Shown here: in pieces, positions 40,101-45,757 of the stretch | How the letters are laid out: each line of letters begins with the position of its first letter | How positions within the stretch are numbered: position 1 is the stretch's first letter | From: Aureococcus anophagefferens | Lineage: Eukaryota > Sar > Pelagophyceae > Pelagomonadales > Pelagomonadaceae | Assembly (NCBI RefSeq): GCF_000186865.1 | Contig: NW_008705565.1 | Location: 1,635,686 to 1,699,685, forward strand | Reading direction: 5' to 3' | Length of the DNA stretch: 64,000 nt | The notes under the pieces: generated by a model | Database searches by the model: none | What the model was told of the DNA's origin: nothing | The model's input: the letters and a program-made list of their open reading frames with translations, nothing else | Translations under genes and position numbers: made by a program

Positions 40101-40492
40101 GTCGGCGTGTTGTCGTCCGTGGGGTAGTCGTCCGTCGGCGTGTTGTCGTCCGTGGGGTTGTCGTCCGTCGGCGTGTTGTCGTCCGTGGAGTGGTCGTCCG
40201 TCGGCGTGTTGTCGTCCGTCGAGTAGTCGTCGTAGTCCTCGAGCCTCCGTCGCGCGCCGCAGCCCGCGCGACACCGCCCCGGGCAGCCGACGCTCGCGAC
40301 GATCCCAGCGCTGCTCTTCCAGCTGGAGCAGTGGCGCGTCGAGGAGATGCTGCGGCAGTCGAGCGTCGGCTCGCCATGCTTGTGCCATGTCGGATCATCG
40401 CGACAACCCGCCTCCGAAAGGGCAGCCCGCGCAGCCCCGACGCGCGCGGTCGCGCACAAGACGGCGACCACCAAGGGCAGCCGCCGCATCAT
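25184..40492 (-). CDS. Giant multi-modular surface protein (~5,100 residues), intronless
   Basis: 5,102 residues from the second Met of the frame opening at 40546, so that a signal peptide (RRLPLVVAVLCATARVGA) is N-terminal. Order by position: ShK-like Cys module; Thr/Asp repeat (40225-39318); SEA-like module; second ShK-like module (~38890); two YGDGWNG modules (~38690-38090); WSC-like Cys segment; third ShK-like module (~37770); SEA-like module; Asp/Tyr/His repeat (36974-36819); right-handed beta-helix-like region (~36280-35540); several dozen ~49-residue ephrin-receptor-like Cys repeats (CPAGTYSGSG...C..C, ~35350-28880) interrupted by SEA-like units at ~32260, 30280 and 28680; Cys-rich stalk; then a multi-pass membrane region (~27460-26000) and an acidic cytosolic tail. 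Probably a plasma-membrane adhesion or sensing protein; the function is inferred. Confidence 0.85.
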   Translation of the reverse strand: MMRRLPLVVAVLCATARVGAARAALSEAGCRDDPTWHKHGEPTLDCRSISSTRHCSSWKSSAGIVASVGCPGRCRAGCGARRRLEDYDDYSTDDNTPTDDHSTDDNTPTDDNPTDDNTPTDDYPTDDNTPTDDYPTDDNTPTDDYSTDDHSTDDNTPTDDYSTDDHSTDDNTPTDDHSTDDNTPTDDNPTDDNTPTDDYPTDDNTPTDDYSTDDNTPTDDYPTDDNTPTDDYPTDDNTPTDDYSTDDHSTDDNTPTDDYSTDDHSTDDNTPTDDHSTDDNTPTDDNPTDDNTPTDDYPTDDNTPTDDYPTDDNTPTDDYSTDDHSTDDNTPTDDYSTDDHSTDDNTPTDDHSTDDNTPTDDNPTDDNTPTDDYPTDDNTPTDDYPTDDNTPTLEVEMLFDGMTLSEAEDNEYVFILAMATLADIPAEQIAVYFYEGGRRKRGRRRLEDSSVVAYYTLTYYDYSEYSDSTNSLSEISDSDIDTAVADAAADEGASSTFSSFSTQSYALVGGTVMEDDAWSYDYGGDDYGYGYEGCDDSTTWYKSGSPDKDCAYLWTQNNIDAKCYSWENDDGQQAYLACYDACGTCYLASDSTESPTSTPAPSGQCATATINMYDAYGDGWNGGEITIYSEEGTDSSTSVATATFYDGKTGTQAMCLPEGCYTVTPTEEGIFPSEITWDIAGVVSGDIYDEVTFSVVDSGGLALSASGCSFTASPTITPKPSLSPVPTAVPTSCSVFQFLMFDQYGDGWNGAYFQMKSGSTTLAEFSLDSDETILGTGATLTSSLPDAWETRDSQTFGVCRSYNTQVKNNVGRATSEMACWDSCLMLLNPLEIEAAMWVPTSQLCYCYETCDCVGTSEMSDTSATVIVAAGFFDDTPAVCSDTSYGGDDYGYDDDDDDYSDDATAYGDDDGCTDSTSWNINYFSSRTCEWIETEGGSSWCDSESSDGVEGWDACPTACGICVPDTLYIDVGFSEIAYTDAEDNEDVFIAAMADVADLPEDQVEVYLYSYDRRRGRRLGDAEDGAADRRRLTDTVYASFTLNLWDDSEISNTQSSLSGVNADVIIDAINDAASDYGVEDVFDSISVDSFSVVGGTVFSDDWSYDDYNYGSSECRAYSDCGCSDGEFCNFDYGTYGSCESCDSHSDDSSCYSDGLPSDGEEDCVACCFSDTSYGGDDYPMDDYPTDDYSNDDYHQDDYSNDDYHQDDYSNDDYHMDDYSNDDYHMDDYNDGTWEGRRLARAAGKRRRQAVVALPTRLISDLPGVREKVEALTSKRGGATGNGTAEARRLQYWNNYAYGYYGEPEYNSEGVFVSGDVCLFSGCIDVEIDEGDNPDEISWLFNHNVESSGGAPFQAEILISGSTVQLSCETQPPTTLAPTEGSAAPTMTPAPTFAPTTAVPTISNAPTALFASVTSYAELSDEMSAIAGGAGRPITIGADFTTTAAITFSGSSAVGQIYGLDYTVTASSHTHGMFIVAQQADLEISDVTFVGGLINAGEDANVDGIENACRAESTASVLSGNAIYITDGATVTLERVTMRWFGAQYGGGVYVTSDATIFAYETTFNLCCAHYKGGGLFVTNGHFYLHNSTFSEGYVKDDGDGSAVMIDGADGYLAEIRYTTFDGNRGGTTVKMEEVDLQLYDTTVTNSVANGDGNTEFLSCEDGGQLVLARIFMVDTDLINIGDACIAFLYHANDGDDQDILTTASAASGSLSVTRYYYTYPCPAGKYSEDGLEHTDAINANDPTCSSNVAKCNDACEVCVAGRYLGEDESHLTHMGILACDACPVGTANGDWGDVTAHDSVFDCESCAAGSYVDTTGATECIDCVDGTYSADIESLYCSVCLPGTAANGTRQTACVDCAAGYFSLGSVAFCTACPTGTYQPDTAQAICLNSPAGFSNNETGAAAPDVCPAGTYSQGSADECDDCPAGYYSAFSGAQSCTIAAPGQYVAAAGAKATTACAAGTISGSGASACTNCKLGSYVALTGQESCTNADAGSYVAALGASAQTACAVGKISGSAASECEDCAPGSFAAATGMTSCTLVTAGSFVAVDGASAETPCPAGKYSGSAASECVDCPAGTYAAAEGANACSNADPGEFVAVAGSSAGAECPTGTYSGSGQSACTDCERGYYAPSAASTSCQLVNGGSYVAAEGASEQLACPAGTYSSTGASACVDCAIGTYSPNAGTSSCSTSLAGTYVDFLGASEGVCCPAGKYSGAGATACTNCEAGSYGTEACATSCTLVTAGTFVTEEGQSEATACPAGKYAGTGATECADCAIGTYSPNAASDSCWTAAAGSYVGLAGQSEATACPAGTFSGAGQSECDDCPAGRYYAETGGTGCTLTTAGYYAATPGLTEQAACAVGTYSATAASECTGCEAGKYNAETGQSGCTSANPGEYVGAAGASAGTACPVGTYSGSGQTECTPCAAGTYVATEGNTACVLADGGTYVPAGGATAGTPCPSGKYSGSGQTECTDCLAGSYTDDSVLTKTSCNTADAGTYVDAAGATAATPCPAGTYSGSGQTVCTDCAVGTYASATGSLACSLSSAGAYVDATGASGDTACAPGSYSGTAASACSPCTPGKYATESGKSSCDTTDAGSYVDFDGATAGVPCPTGRYSGSGQSECTACGATTFAAANGSTSCSLADGGYYVEASGAASQTACPGGFYSGSGASACTACEEGRYTDALAQTSCGLSGGGYYVAVTGSTEPEPCAAGRYSGSGASFCQICATGTTSKDASATCVTSDAGYIAPSAEVYGLEIASSLVFDGVDVDLFNSDPASQAAYADALAELLASDPFSELVDSVAIGTVGPAVALGRRRAHVRGLLATATATIPFTVRANYSASAAENVSDVVPYILDDFTDDIKLDTYSGDLQAAVAAAGAPALADASVDEDETLEAVDETELPTYELVSAASFDGQSQCPAGTYSLSGASYCITCDPGSYTAIDGQTSCLFSDAGSYVATSGATAQSTCAAGTYTAGSGARDCSLCAAGTFQASAGMTSCGLSNAGSYVPTTGATAETPCAPGKFSGSGASECAQCSPGFYTGETGQSACSLTDAGKYVDVAGSSTQTPCPPGTYSGSGASACSDCAAGTYSDNDAGAASCTTVSAGGYVGVAGASAQTPCAPGKFSGSGASECTQCSPGFYTGETGQSACSLADAGKYVDVAGSSTQTPCPPGTYSGSGASACSDCAAGTYSDNDAGAASCTTVSAGGYVGVAGASAQTPCPAGHYSGSAATACDACAVGTYAAGEGSTSCSLVAGGGYVGAEGASAQTACPAGTYSGSGATACEPCGLASFAGAEGSTSCTLSDAGYHVASAGQSAADPCPAGSYSGSGASACAACEVGRYTDADAQSACGLSDGGYYVPLEGSTEPFPCVSGRYSGSGASFCQICGPGTTSDEGSAACTTSDAGSIAASAEIYVITLASALNVDGASSADADDVKAALLAAFGGDNAFSDRVVLDPVDTIRVADVGPMDGASIPFSLAANYSATADEDMEEVKALVSLDFYDATLDAAGDLEAAFAGSLAGATVESVDDPEPSYELWGEESFSGTALCPAGKYSLSGASVCVWCDPGSYTSTSGMSTCLFSDAGSYVSYTGATGQLACPAGRYTAGSGAHSCELCASGTFNDADGSTSCSLANAGSYVTRPGQTAEDACEAGRYSGSGATVCSNCPLGFYAADEGVAACTLAEAGSYVGETGSTATTPCALGLYSGSGASACSACDPGKYADELGTSSCSISDAGTYVADEGATGGVDCPAGTYSGSGQTVCTDCARGTYASTEGNTACSTADGGTYVDELGASAATPCPVGRYSGSGQTTCTKCTKGTYQDAEGTTTCSLTDAGYYVDYHGASAQDACPAGKYSSMGQAACTKCQEGRYNANAGQSECGLTNGGYFVSVTGATAEVECSAGRYSGSGQARCDLCESGTTSDAGAASCYTTAAGTVAAPNEVYGIELESSLTLGNVTADEVNGDASTQSDLLTVLETTFAGDDSFSDLVDSAEISGLGEATDSTADDDARRLDEGYVYTTLPFTLSTNYTAASGENLTSATDLITSQLVDAITAAVEDGTLAANIRRYANATLGALGAGVDGDRSIDGASRSRSNGWNKVSPDVDSYTQCPRGKYSEAGAAGCVLCGTGRYTDQPAQTECKKADQGYYVPVSGATNQTECPVGTYSATEYAACIDCSLGKYTNHTATAGGCYTCANPLTTVESGATYCDACVSGNYWDSVYWLTDGRDALEASMTEYYELLGTDEAITGGGTQCADCCVNCDDQQEEGLDCDYPGMTIEGLEVERGWWRTNKFADQAYICQLSGACKGGNDTDTQCKEGHYGVKCGLCEDNWMYDSVVNRCVECASPAIDITGSPGKLIGAAMIFAVLSAVAVWYARKYCSMKQIGKLQDLIIMGLVKGGEDAMDDGIDDAADGAGDVAAEVEGDAADVAEVDADVDEDVDADGHGHGDGGTNYAKYITKIKIVMGLYQIIGSMTWQLPQIPFPDIMQAPISFSNYFSFDVFSVIPLECYGSVSFFNSMVMTTTLPFIVAALIVAYVGLRFLCVTDPDKRKHLKNSASYALLLLSFCVLPGCSSVCFQYFGCSEYEMGATYNGKARAMLSVLNADPNIRCNEPRYDSWRLYVLLMIFIYPIGTPLGYWALLRSKRHMIDPLLEDDGNQVDEDDLFAKAREDFELVMQQEHKLVIRHVEYADEIAVCAFLIEEYEPRCWWFSVYEVCRRLILTGGLTIFKAGGATQVAIGMLVAMISYRVYVGYAPFIDDDDDAISEVCQTQLVIVFFGALMLTVQNMVPEDEQESGFAQNLFGIVLTMVFFAGMFVAAYYVFLEACGRNVSKHFAPYMWENPAYVKSRNSIFGDPDDPNIKRHARPEISGKLTADDFKFAVGFRQQGKVEKDAEAELLEAMSPEERETYQAMGDDEKRAYVALEPEERETFQAMGDDERRAYVALKSAADDDDAPPEKKRPDAWSDAPPAADDEEKTDEAGGLDAFLCTQLGAAPDGPPRANCLTITFADEQEADDDVALCCGVDDRSAAKIAAEDAGRAPPDDDGPPPLVAIPADETADPNAPHAEVRLANSSYGDSLCGNACGDAGDAPSSLPPGGGGLHL
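30841..31446 (-). repeat. 303-bp near-perfect tandem duplication in giant gene
   Basis: 30841-31143 and 31144-31446 are direct copies with only about two base differences seen. Each encodes 101 residues, about two ephrin-receptor-like Cys repeats. Neighbouring repeats are far more diverged, so this duplication is recent or gene-converted. Confidence 0.85.
36819..36974 (-). repeat. 30-bp coding tandem repeat (Asp/Tyr/His)
   Basis: About four 30-bp units encode DDYSNDDYHQ/M-type decapeptides, followed by related partial units (DDYPTDDYPM). It lies between the second SEA-like module and the beta-helix region of the giant protein. Confidence 0.85.
39318..40225 (-). repeat. Coding minisatellite with 228-bp higher-order repeat
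   Basis: 33-bp units (TPTDDYPTDDN and variants with H-S, N-P or Y-S) and 48-bp units (TPTDDYSTDDHSTDDN) fill ~900 bp. Unit types recur in a fixed order, giving a 228-bp higher-order repeat (33x4 + 48x2). The N-P unit appears at ~39401, 39629, 39923 and 40151, i.e. spacings 228, 294 and 228; the 294 interval holds two extra 33-bp units. Confidence 0.9.
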
Positions 40493-40718
40493 CGGCACCT
40501 CCGACGGGAGCCGGCGCTTCGCAGCTCGCCGCGGAGAAGCCGACACCTCTGCCCGCCGATGGGCTGCCCTCCCAAATTATGCGTGACGGTTGCTTGAATG
40601 TCAAGGATGACCACTTTCTCGGAGCCACTCATATCCAAGAGCCGACCCTTTCTTTTCTTCGCTTCCGTGCATTTTTCAACGAAGAAGGCTTCGGTTTCAA
40701 TACTAAGTCTTCTCTCCA

Positions 40719-40726
40719 CTTTTATA
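40719..40726 (-). promoter_or_regulatory. TATA-like box upstream of giant gene
   Basis: TATAAAAG on the minus strand, about 227 bp upstream of the giant gene's ATG, in a locally AT-rich stretch (40570-40740) that stands out from the GC-rich surroundings. A start site about 30 bp downstream would leave a ~200-nt leader. Motif only. Confidence 0.4.
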
Positions 40727-40770
40727 CTTTTCTCTCCCACTCGGCGGCCGGGGCTTCGCATGGAGCGCCG

Positions 40771-41400
40771 TTAGCCCGTCCCCGCCGGCGGCGGGAGCGC
40801 GCGCATTGGCCCCCCGTCGTCGGGCCCCTCCTCCTGCGCGCCGCCGGCGGACTCCTGGAGGAGGGCGCTCGTCGTCTTGAGGAGGTTGCGCATGGCGGAG
40901 AGCTCGCGCTTGAGGCGGTCGTTCTCGTCGGCGAGGGCCGCGAGGGCGTCGTCGTCGTTGGGCGGCGCGCGGACGAGGGCCTGGTGCGCGGCGGGCGGCG
41001 CGAGGCGCGGCGGGTCGTCGGCGTCGCACGCGGGCGGGAGGAGGTGCGCGAGGACCGCGGTCGACGTCGGCGGCGGCGGGAGGCGGCGGAGGCCCGGCGC
41101 GGGCGCGACGACCTCGACGGGGTGGGCGACGTAGAGGTGGGCGCCGGGCGGGCGGCCCGGGGGCACGGCGACGACGACGCGCGCGGGCGGCGCGCCGGCG
41201 GCGCCGCCGTCGTCGGGCAGGGGCACGGCGAGGGGCGACCCGGCGTAGGCGCCGGAGGGCACGGCGACGCGCACGGCGCCGAGGACGCGGAGCACGTCGC
41301 CGGGCCGCGCGGCCTCGGGCACGACGATCTCGACGTCGCGGCTCCCGTCGACGCGCGCGCGGACGACGTCGCGCGGCCGCGCGCCCGCGCCGAGCGACAC
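40771..41400 (-). CDS. C-terminal part of a protein with beta-repeat and coiled coil (truncated by N gap)
   Basis: The frame runs from the N gap to the TAA at 40771. About 210 residues show two or more copies of a V-x-V-P-x-G-x-x-P-G-x-x-L type beta motif (VEIVVPEAARPGDVLRVLG, VVVAVPPGRPPGAHLYV), then a Pro/Ala linker and a leucine-rich coiled coil (LAALADENDRLKRELSAM). The function is unknown. It may be the 3' end of the RRM gene on the other side of the gap or a separate gene; the gap length is uncertain, so phase cannot be used. Confidence 0.5.
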   Translation of the reverse strand: MSLGAGARPRDVVRARVDGSRDVEIVVPEAARPGDVLRVLGAVRVAVPSGAYAGSPLAVPLPDDGGAAGAPPARVVVAVPPGRPPGAHLYVAHPVEVVAPAPGLRRLPPPPTSTAVLAHLLPPACDADDPPRLAPPAAHQALVRAPPNDDDALAALADENDRLKRELSAMRNLLKTTSALLQESAGGAQEEGPDDGGPMRALPPPAGTG

Positions 41401-41733
41401 NNNNNNNNNNNNNNNNNNNNNNNNNNNNNNNNNNNNNNNNNNNNNNNNNNNNNNNNNNNNNNNNNNNNNNNNNNNNNNNNNNNNNNNNNNNNNNNNNNNN
41501 NNNNNNNNNNNNNNNNNNNNNNNNNNNNNNNNNNNNNNNNNNNNNNNNNNNNNNNNNNNNNNNNNNNNNNNNNNNNNNNNNNNNNNNNNNNNNNNNNNNN
41601 NNNNNNNNNNNNNNNNNNNNNNNNNNNNNNNNNNNNNNNNNNNNNNNNNNNNNNNNNNNNNNNNNNNNNNNNNNNNNNNNNNNNNNNNNNNNNNNNNNNN
41701 NNNNNNNNNNNNNNNNNNNNNNNNNNNNNNNNN
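41401..41733. other. Assembly gap (333 N)
   Basis: A run of N inside low-complexity GC-rich DNA (Ala/Arg-coding repeats at its right edge), the likely cause of the gap. Confidence 1.
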
Positions 41734-42587
41734 GCCTCGCGCCGCGCCGCGGCCCCGCCGCCGCGCGCCGCGGCCGCGGCCTCGCGCCGCGCCGCGCCGC
41801 CGCCGCGCGCCGCGGCGTCGCGCCGCGCCGGCTCGGGCCCGTCGCCGGCCCCGGAGTCGTCGCGCCGCCGGGCCGGCTCCCCGTGGTCGCCGTCGCGCCG
41901 CCGGCCCGCGTCGCCGTCGTCCCAGTCGACGCGGAGCGCGCGGCCGGCGACGCGCGTGCCCGCGAGGCGGACCGCGCGCGCGGCGCCGGCCTCGTCCGCG
42001 AACCGGAGGTAGGCGATGCCCGGCCGGGGCCGCCGGAGCGCGGCGAGCGCGCCGCAGCCGCCGCCGGCGAAGACGCGCGCCAGGGCGTCGTCGCCGAGGC
42101 CGAAGGGCAGGTTCCCGACGAAGACGGTGTCGACGGCGGCCGGCGGCGCGCGCGCGCGCGGCTCGAAGGCCTCGCAGTCGATGGTCCGCTCCTCGCCGCC
42201 GCCGGCGCGGACGCGCACGGACGTCCGCGCCGCCGTCGCCGCGTCGTCCGGGTCCTCGAAGACCGCGTAGGCGACGTCGCCCGCGGCGACCTCGACGGAC
42301 GCGAGCGCGCCGAACGCGTCTCTGAGCACGTCCCGGAGGTAGGCCGCGTCGGCGCCCGCGGGCAGGTGGCGCACGACGACCTTGCGGTCGATCTCGTAGA
42401 CGACGTCGGGGCTCGCCGGGTTGCGCCACGACGACTCGATGGCGTAGTTCGACCGCCGGTCCGCCCAGCGGTTATTGCTCGTCTTCGACCGCGCCGCGAG
42501 CGCCGCGGGTCGTCTCCGGGGTGGTGGGGGGAACGGGAACGCGATCGCGTCGCGCAGCAGGCACGCGCACAGCAGGAGCGTGCGCAT
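41734..42587 (-). CDS. Plastid-targeted RNA-binding protein with two RRMs (N-terminal part)
   Basis: From the ATG at 42587 to the N gap, ~284 residues. The N-terminus MRTLLLCACLLRDAIA is a signal peptide followed by FPFPPPPRRR: an Ala-x-Ala/Phe junction with a basic, Pro-rich stretch, the ASAFAP-type bipartite signal of heterokont secondary plastids. RRM1 (VVVRHLPAGADAAYLRDVL ... VAYAVFEDPDDA) and RRM2 (DTVFVGNLPFGLGDDALARVF ... IAYLRFADEAGAARAV, RALRVDW) follow, then Arg/Ala/Gly-rich low complexity running into the gap. It probably acts on plastid RNA; localisation is inferred from the leader. Confidence 0.75.
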
Positions 42588-43117
42588 CGCCGCCTAGAAC
42601 AGCTCGAGAACGCGGAAGAGGCCCATGCTGCTCGCCCAGCTCAACGATGGCTTTTGTACGGCATGTTGAGCCTATGTTGCACCCGCCGCCGCTAGGTCGA
42701 GTACGTGCCACGACGAGGGCCGAAGAGCCGGGTGCGTGTCTCGGTCTTCGGCGGTTCCTGCGGGAGTCGCGCCACCGTCGGCGCGCCCGCGCGTGGTCCG
42801 CGGCCGACGGCGGCCGCGGCGCGCGCCGCCGGGCGCGAGCGCGCCGCTTCGACGCCGGCAGCCGCAGCCCCGCGGCCGCGCGGTCGCCGGACGACGGCGA
42901 GGCCGGAGGTAGGCGTGGCAGCAGGCCGGCCGAGGCGTGCGTCCGCGCTTGTCCGAGACGGTGTCTGTGTAGGCCTTCCGACCGAGGCATTATTTTGCTC
43001 GATTGTCATCGGATTATTATCGACTACCCTGCTGGGCGCCTCCCGCCCTGTGAGGTCCCTCCCGTCCTCCCGCGGTTCCTCCCCCCCCCCCCCTACGTTT
43101 AGAGACGCATCACGGCT
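42588..43117. promoter_or_regulatory. Divergent intergenic region (RRM gene / sulfatase)
   Basis: 530 bp between divergent starts. Long open frames cross it on both strands but none resembles a protein family. A C13 tract at 43081-43093 lies ~25 bp before the sulfatase ATG. Confidence 0.4.
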
Positions 43118-45225
43118 ATGGGCGACTCGTACGCGTCGTCCGAGAGCTCCGAAGACGGGGCCTGGGAGGTGCGCCCGCTCTTCTCCGGCGACGCTCCGTC
43201 GACGCCGCCGCCCGCCGAGGCCCCGTGCGCGTTTCCGACGACCCTTCTGCGGCGCCCGAGCCTCCGCTTCGCCGCCGCCCTCGCCGTCGCCGCCGCGATC
43301 GGTCTGGCCGCCCGGCGCCGCGCGCCCGGGGGCGGCCCCGCGTCGACGGCCCTCGCGGGCGCCGCGCGGCGCGAGGCGGCGTCGCGGACCATGCCCCACG
43401 TCCTCCACGTCGTCCTCGACGACGTCGGCTGGGACGATCTGTGGGAGTCGCGCGACCTGCCGCCGGCCGTCGTGTCGCCCACGATCTTCCGCCTCGCCAA
43501 GGAGGGCGTCAAGTTGACGTCGTACTACGGCCAGAGCTACTGCACGCCCGCGCGCGCGGCGCTCCTCACGGGCAAGTTCGTGCACCGCCTCGGGTTCGCG
43601 AGCCCCGAGGCGGACTACTGGGGCCCGCTCGAGGTCGTCGGCGACGCGAACTACAGCGTGCCCCTCGGCCACGAGCTCCTGCCGGCGCATCTCCGGAATT
43701 TAGGCTACGCGACGCACGGCGTCGGCAAGTGGAACGTCGGCCACTGCGCGACGGAGTACCTGCCGTGGAAACGGGGCTTCGACACGTTCCTCGGCTACTT
43801 CAGCGACGGCATCCACTACACGACGCACGCCGTCGACGAGTACGGCGGCGGCGTCATCTCGGCCGACGACGACGCCGTCGACGAGGCCCACACGCTCGCG
43901 GATCTCGTCTACTACGACGGCGACGACGCATCCTTCCGCTGGGACCGCGGCCTGGACTTTCTCGGCGAGCACACGACGGCCGTCTTCGCGCGCGAGGCGC
44001 TCCGGCGGCTCCGCGGCGGCGGCGACGCCGCGAAGTACGTCTGGCTCGCCTTCCACGGCGCCCACGACAACGAGGGGAGCCTCGAGGGCGTGGACGTCGA
44101 CGACGACGCGTTCGACGGACTGGCGGAGACGCTCACCGCGGGCCGGCTGGCCTTTGCGAAGAATCTGCGGTTCATGGACGACGCGATCTTCGGCCTGAAG
44201 CGCGCGCTGCTCGACAGCGGCCGCGACTTCCTCGTGGCGGTCCACAGCGACAACGGCGGCTTCCCCTGCGCGCGGTACCTGGGCGGCAGCAACGCGCCGC
44301 TTCGCGGCGCGAAGTTCGACTTCATGGAGGGCGCGCTGCGCCTGCCCGCGCTGCTCTACTCGCCGACGCTCCTGAGCACCGTGGCCCGCGGCCGCGCCTA
44401 CAACCACCTGTTCCACCACGTCGACTGGCTCGCGACGTTCCTGTCGGCGGCGACGGCGACGGCCGCGCCCGAGGTCGCGGCGAAGCTCGGCCCGGGCTAC
44501 GACTCCGTGGACCACATGGGCGCCATCAACGACGCCCAGGTCACGGGCCCGCGGACGCGCGCGCCGGCGTCCCGGAGGAGACGCGCGCGCACGCGCGCGC
44601 GTCTCGAGTCGACGAGCGCGCCTCGAGAGAGAGGGAGCGCGCGCGCCCCGAGAGCGCGCGGACGAGCGCCCTGAACGCGCCCCGAGAGCGCGCGCCCCGC
44701 ACCGCGCCGACGCGTCCACCGAACGCGCCGCGCAGGCGCATCCTCTTCTCCGTGTCCGCGACGGGCTTGGTGGTCCGCGACGGCGACTACAAGCTCATCC
44801 GCGAGTACGGCGACTCGGGCTGGTTCGAGCCGGACCTCGACGCGTCGGGCTTCTCCCGCGAGGACGCGAAGCGCGTCTGCTTCGAGGGCGACGAGCCCCA
44901 GACGTTCCTCTTCAACGTCCGCGACGACCCGGAGGAGCGCGCGAACGTCGTCGACGCGCTCCCCGACGTCGCCGCGCGGCTCGCGGCGTACGGCGACGAC
45001 GCCTACCGGGACGAGTTCTTCCACTTCCCGCTGGAGCGCGCCTGGATCTTCCACGAGCTCGACGACGAGGAGGCCGCGCGGCTCCGCGCGACGTGGATCG
45101 ACACGTCCGACGACGACGTCTACCGCTTCATCGCGCCCTGGGGCTGCATGCTCGTCTTCGACGACGGGTCCACGGCGCCGGGCGGCGCCGGCGTGCGCCT
45201 CGAGGACACGCGCGGGCCGGGGTAA
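43118..45225 (+). CDS. Membrane-anchored sulfatase (arylsulfatase family), probably two exons
   Basis: The N-terminus has a cytosolic acidic tail and one hydrophobic anchor (~51-66), suggesting a type II membrane protein. Metal-binding LDDVGWDD (~100-107) and the formylglycine motif CTPAR (Cys142) followed by AALLTGK are present, as are HGVGKWNVG, HGAHDN and HSDNGGFP. The C-terminal sulfatase part (GLVVRDGDYKLI, LFNVRDDPEERANVV) lies in another frame from ~44737, so an intron falls in the Arg-coding, GC-repetitive stretch 44540-44735. GT at 44608 with AG at 44734-44735 keeps the frame (659 residues); GT at 44540 does not. It hydrolyses sulfate esters, probably on glycans at the surface or in the secretory pathway. 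The stop region is tandemly repeated. Confidence 0.85.
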
Positions 45226-45530
45226 GGGTGCTGGCGGTTTTACTTCTTCGCGCGCGCGCCTTCGCGGATTGAGCGTGTCCTCGGGCTTGGGCTGCATGCG
45301 ACTCGGACGACGGGTCCGCGGCGCCGGGCGGCGCCGGCGTGCGCTTCGAGGACACGCGCGGGCCGGGGTAAGGGTGCTGGCGGTTTTACTTCTTCGCGCG
45401 CGCGCCTTCGCGGATTGAGCGTGTCCTCGGGCTTGGGCTGCATGCGCCGCGACTCGGACGACGGGTCCGCGGCGCCGGGCGGCGCCAGCGTGCGCTTCGA
45501 GGACACGCGCGGGCCGGGGCGTAAGGCTGG
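45142..45530 (+). repeat. ~146-bp tandem repeat spanning the sulfatase stop codon, ~2.6 copies
   Basis: Units begin at GGCTGCATGC-like words near 45142, 45290 and 45436. Copy 1 is the last ~28 codons of the sulfatase, its TAA and ~65 nt of 3' sequence. Copies 2 and 3 repeat the same end beyond the stop, the third truncated. A stretch of ~80 bp after the stop is identical in copies 1 and 2. Confidence 0.9.
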
Positions 45531-45660
45531 CGTTCTTCGCGCGGGGCTTCGCGAACGCACACGGCGTACCGCCCGCCCCCCCCTTGTCGTCGACATCCAA
45601 ACTTTGAAACTCGCACGCGTCGTCGTTATACACGTGCCATTGGCAAAAAGAGAGATGCAG

Positions 45661-45671
45661 GCAAAAAAAAG
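45661..45671 (-). terminator. Pol III T-run terminator after the tRNA pair
   Basis: Eight T residues on the minus strand directly after the tRNA-Leu(UAG) 3' end; the only T run downstream of either tRNA. Confidence 0.75.
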
Positions 45672-45749
45672 TATGGAGGGCGGGGTTCGAACCCGCGCCC
45701 GAAGACTGGTGCCTAAAACCAGCGCCTTAGACCACTCGGCCACCTCCAC
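45672..45749 (-). tRNA. tRNA-Leu (anticodon UAG)
   Basis: 78 nt, minus strand. Acceptor pairing GTGGAGG/CCTCCAT (one G-U), D-arm GCCGAGTGGTCTAAGGC, anticodon stem CTGGT/ACCAG with loop TTTAGGC (anticodon UAG, reading CUA and possibly other CUN), a short variable arm around CTTCGG, and T-arm GCGGG-TTCGAAC-CCCGC. A T8 run follows the 3' end, a pol III terminator. No intron. It lies 8 nt downstream of tRNA-Leu(UAA). Confidence 0.9.
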
Positions 45750-45757
45750 TCTACCAC

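Noticed and set aside
25190..40597. A 5,135-codon open frame on the plus strand opposite the giant gene
   Set aside because: It is the mirror of a protein with clear signal peptide, Cys modules and membrane helices; its translation is Arg/Val/Ala/Gly-rich with no domain. Explained by codon bias.
42521..43102. 193-codon plus-strand ORF upstream of the sulfatase
   Set aside because: Arg/Ala/Pro-rich with no homology-like segment; it lies in the divergent promoter region and part of it mirrors the RRM gene.
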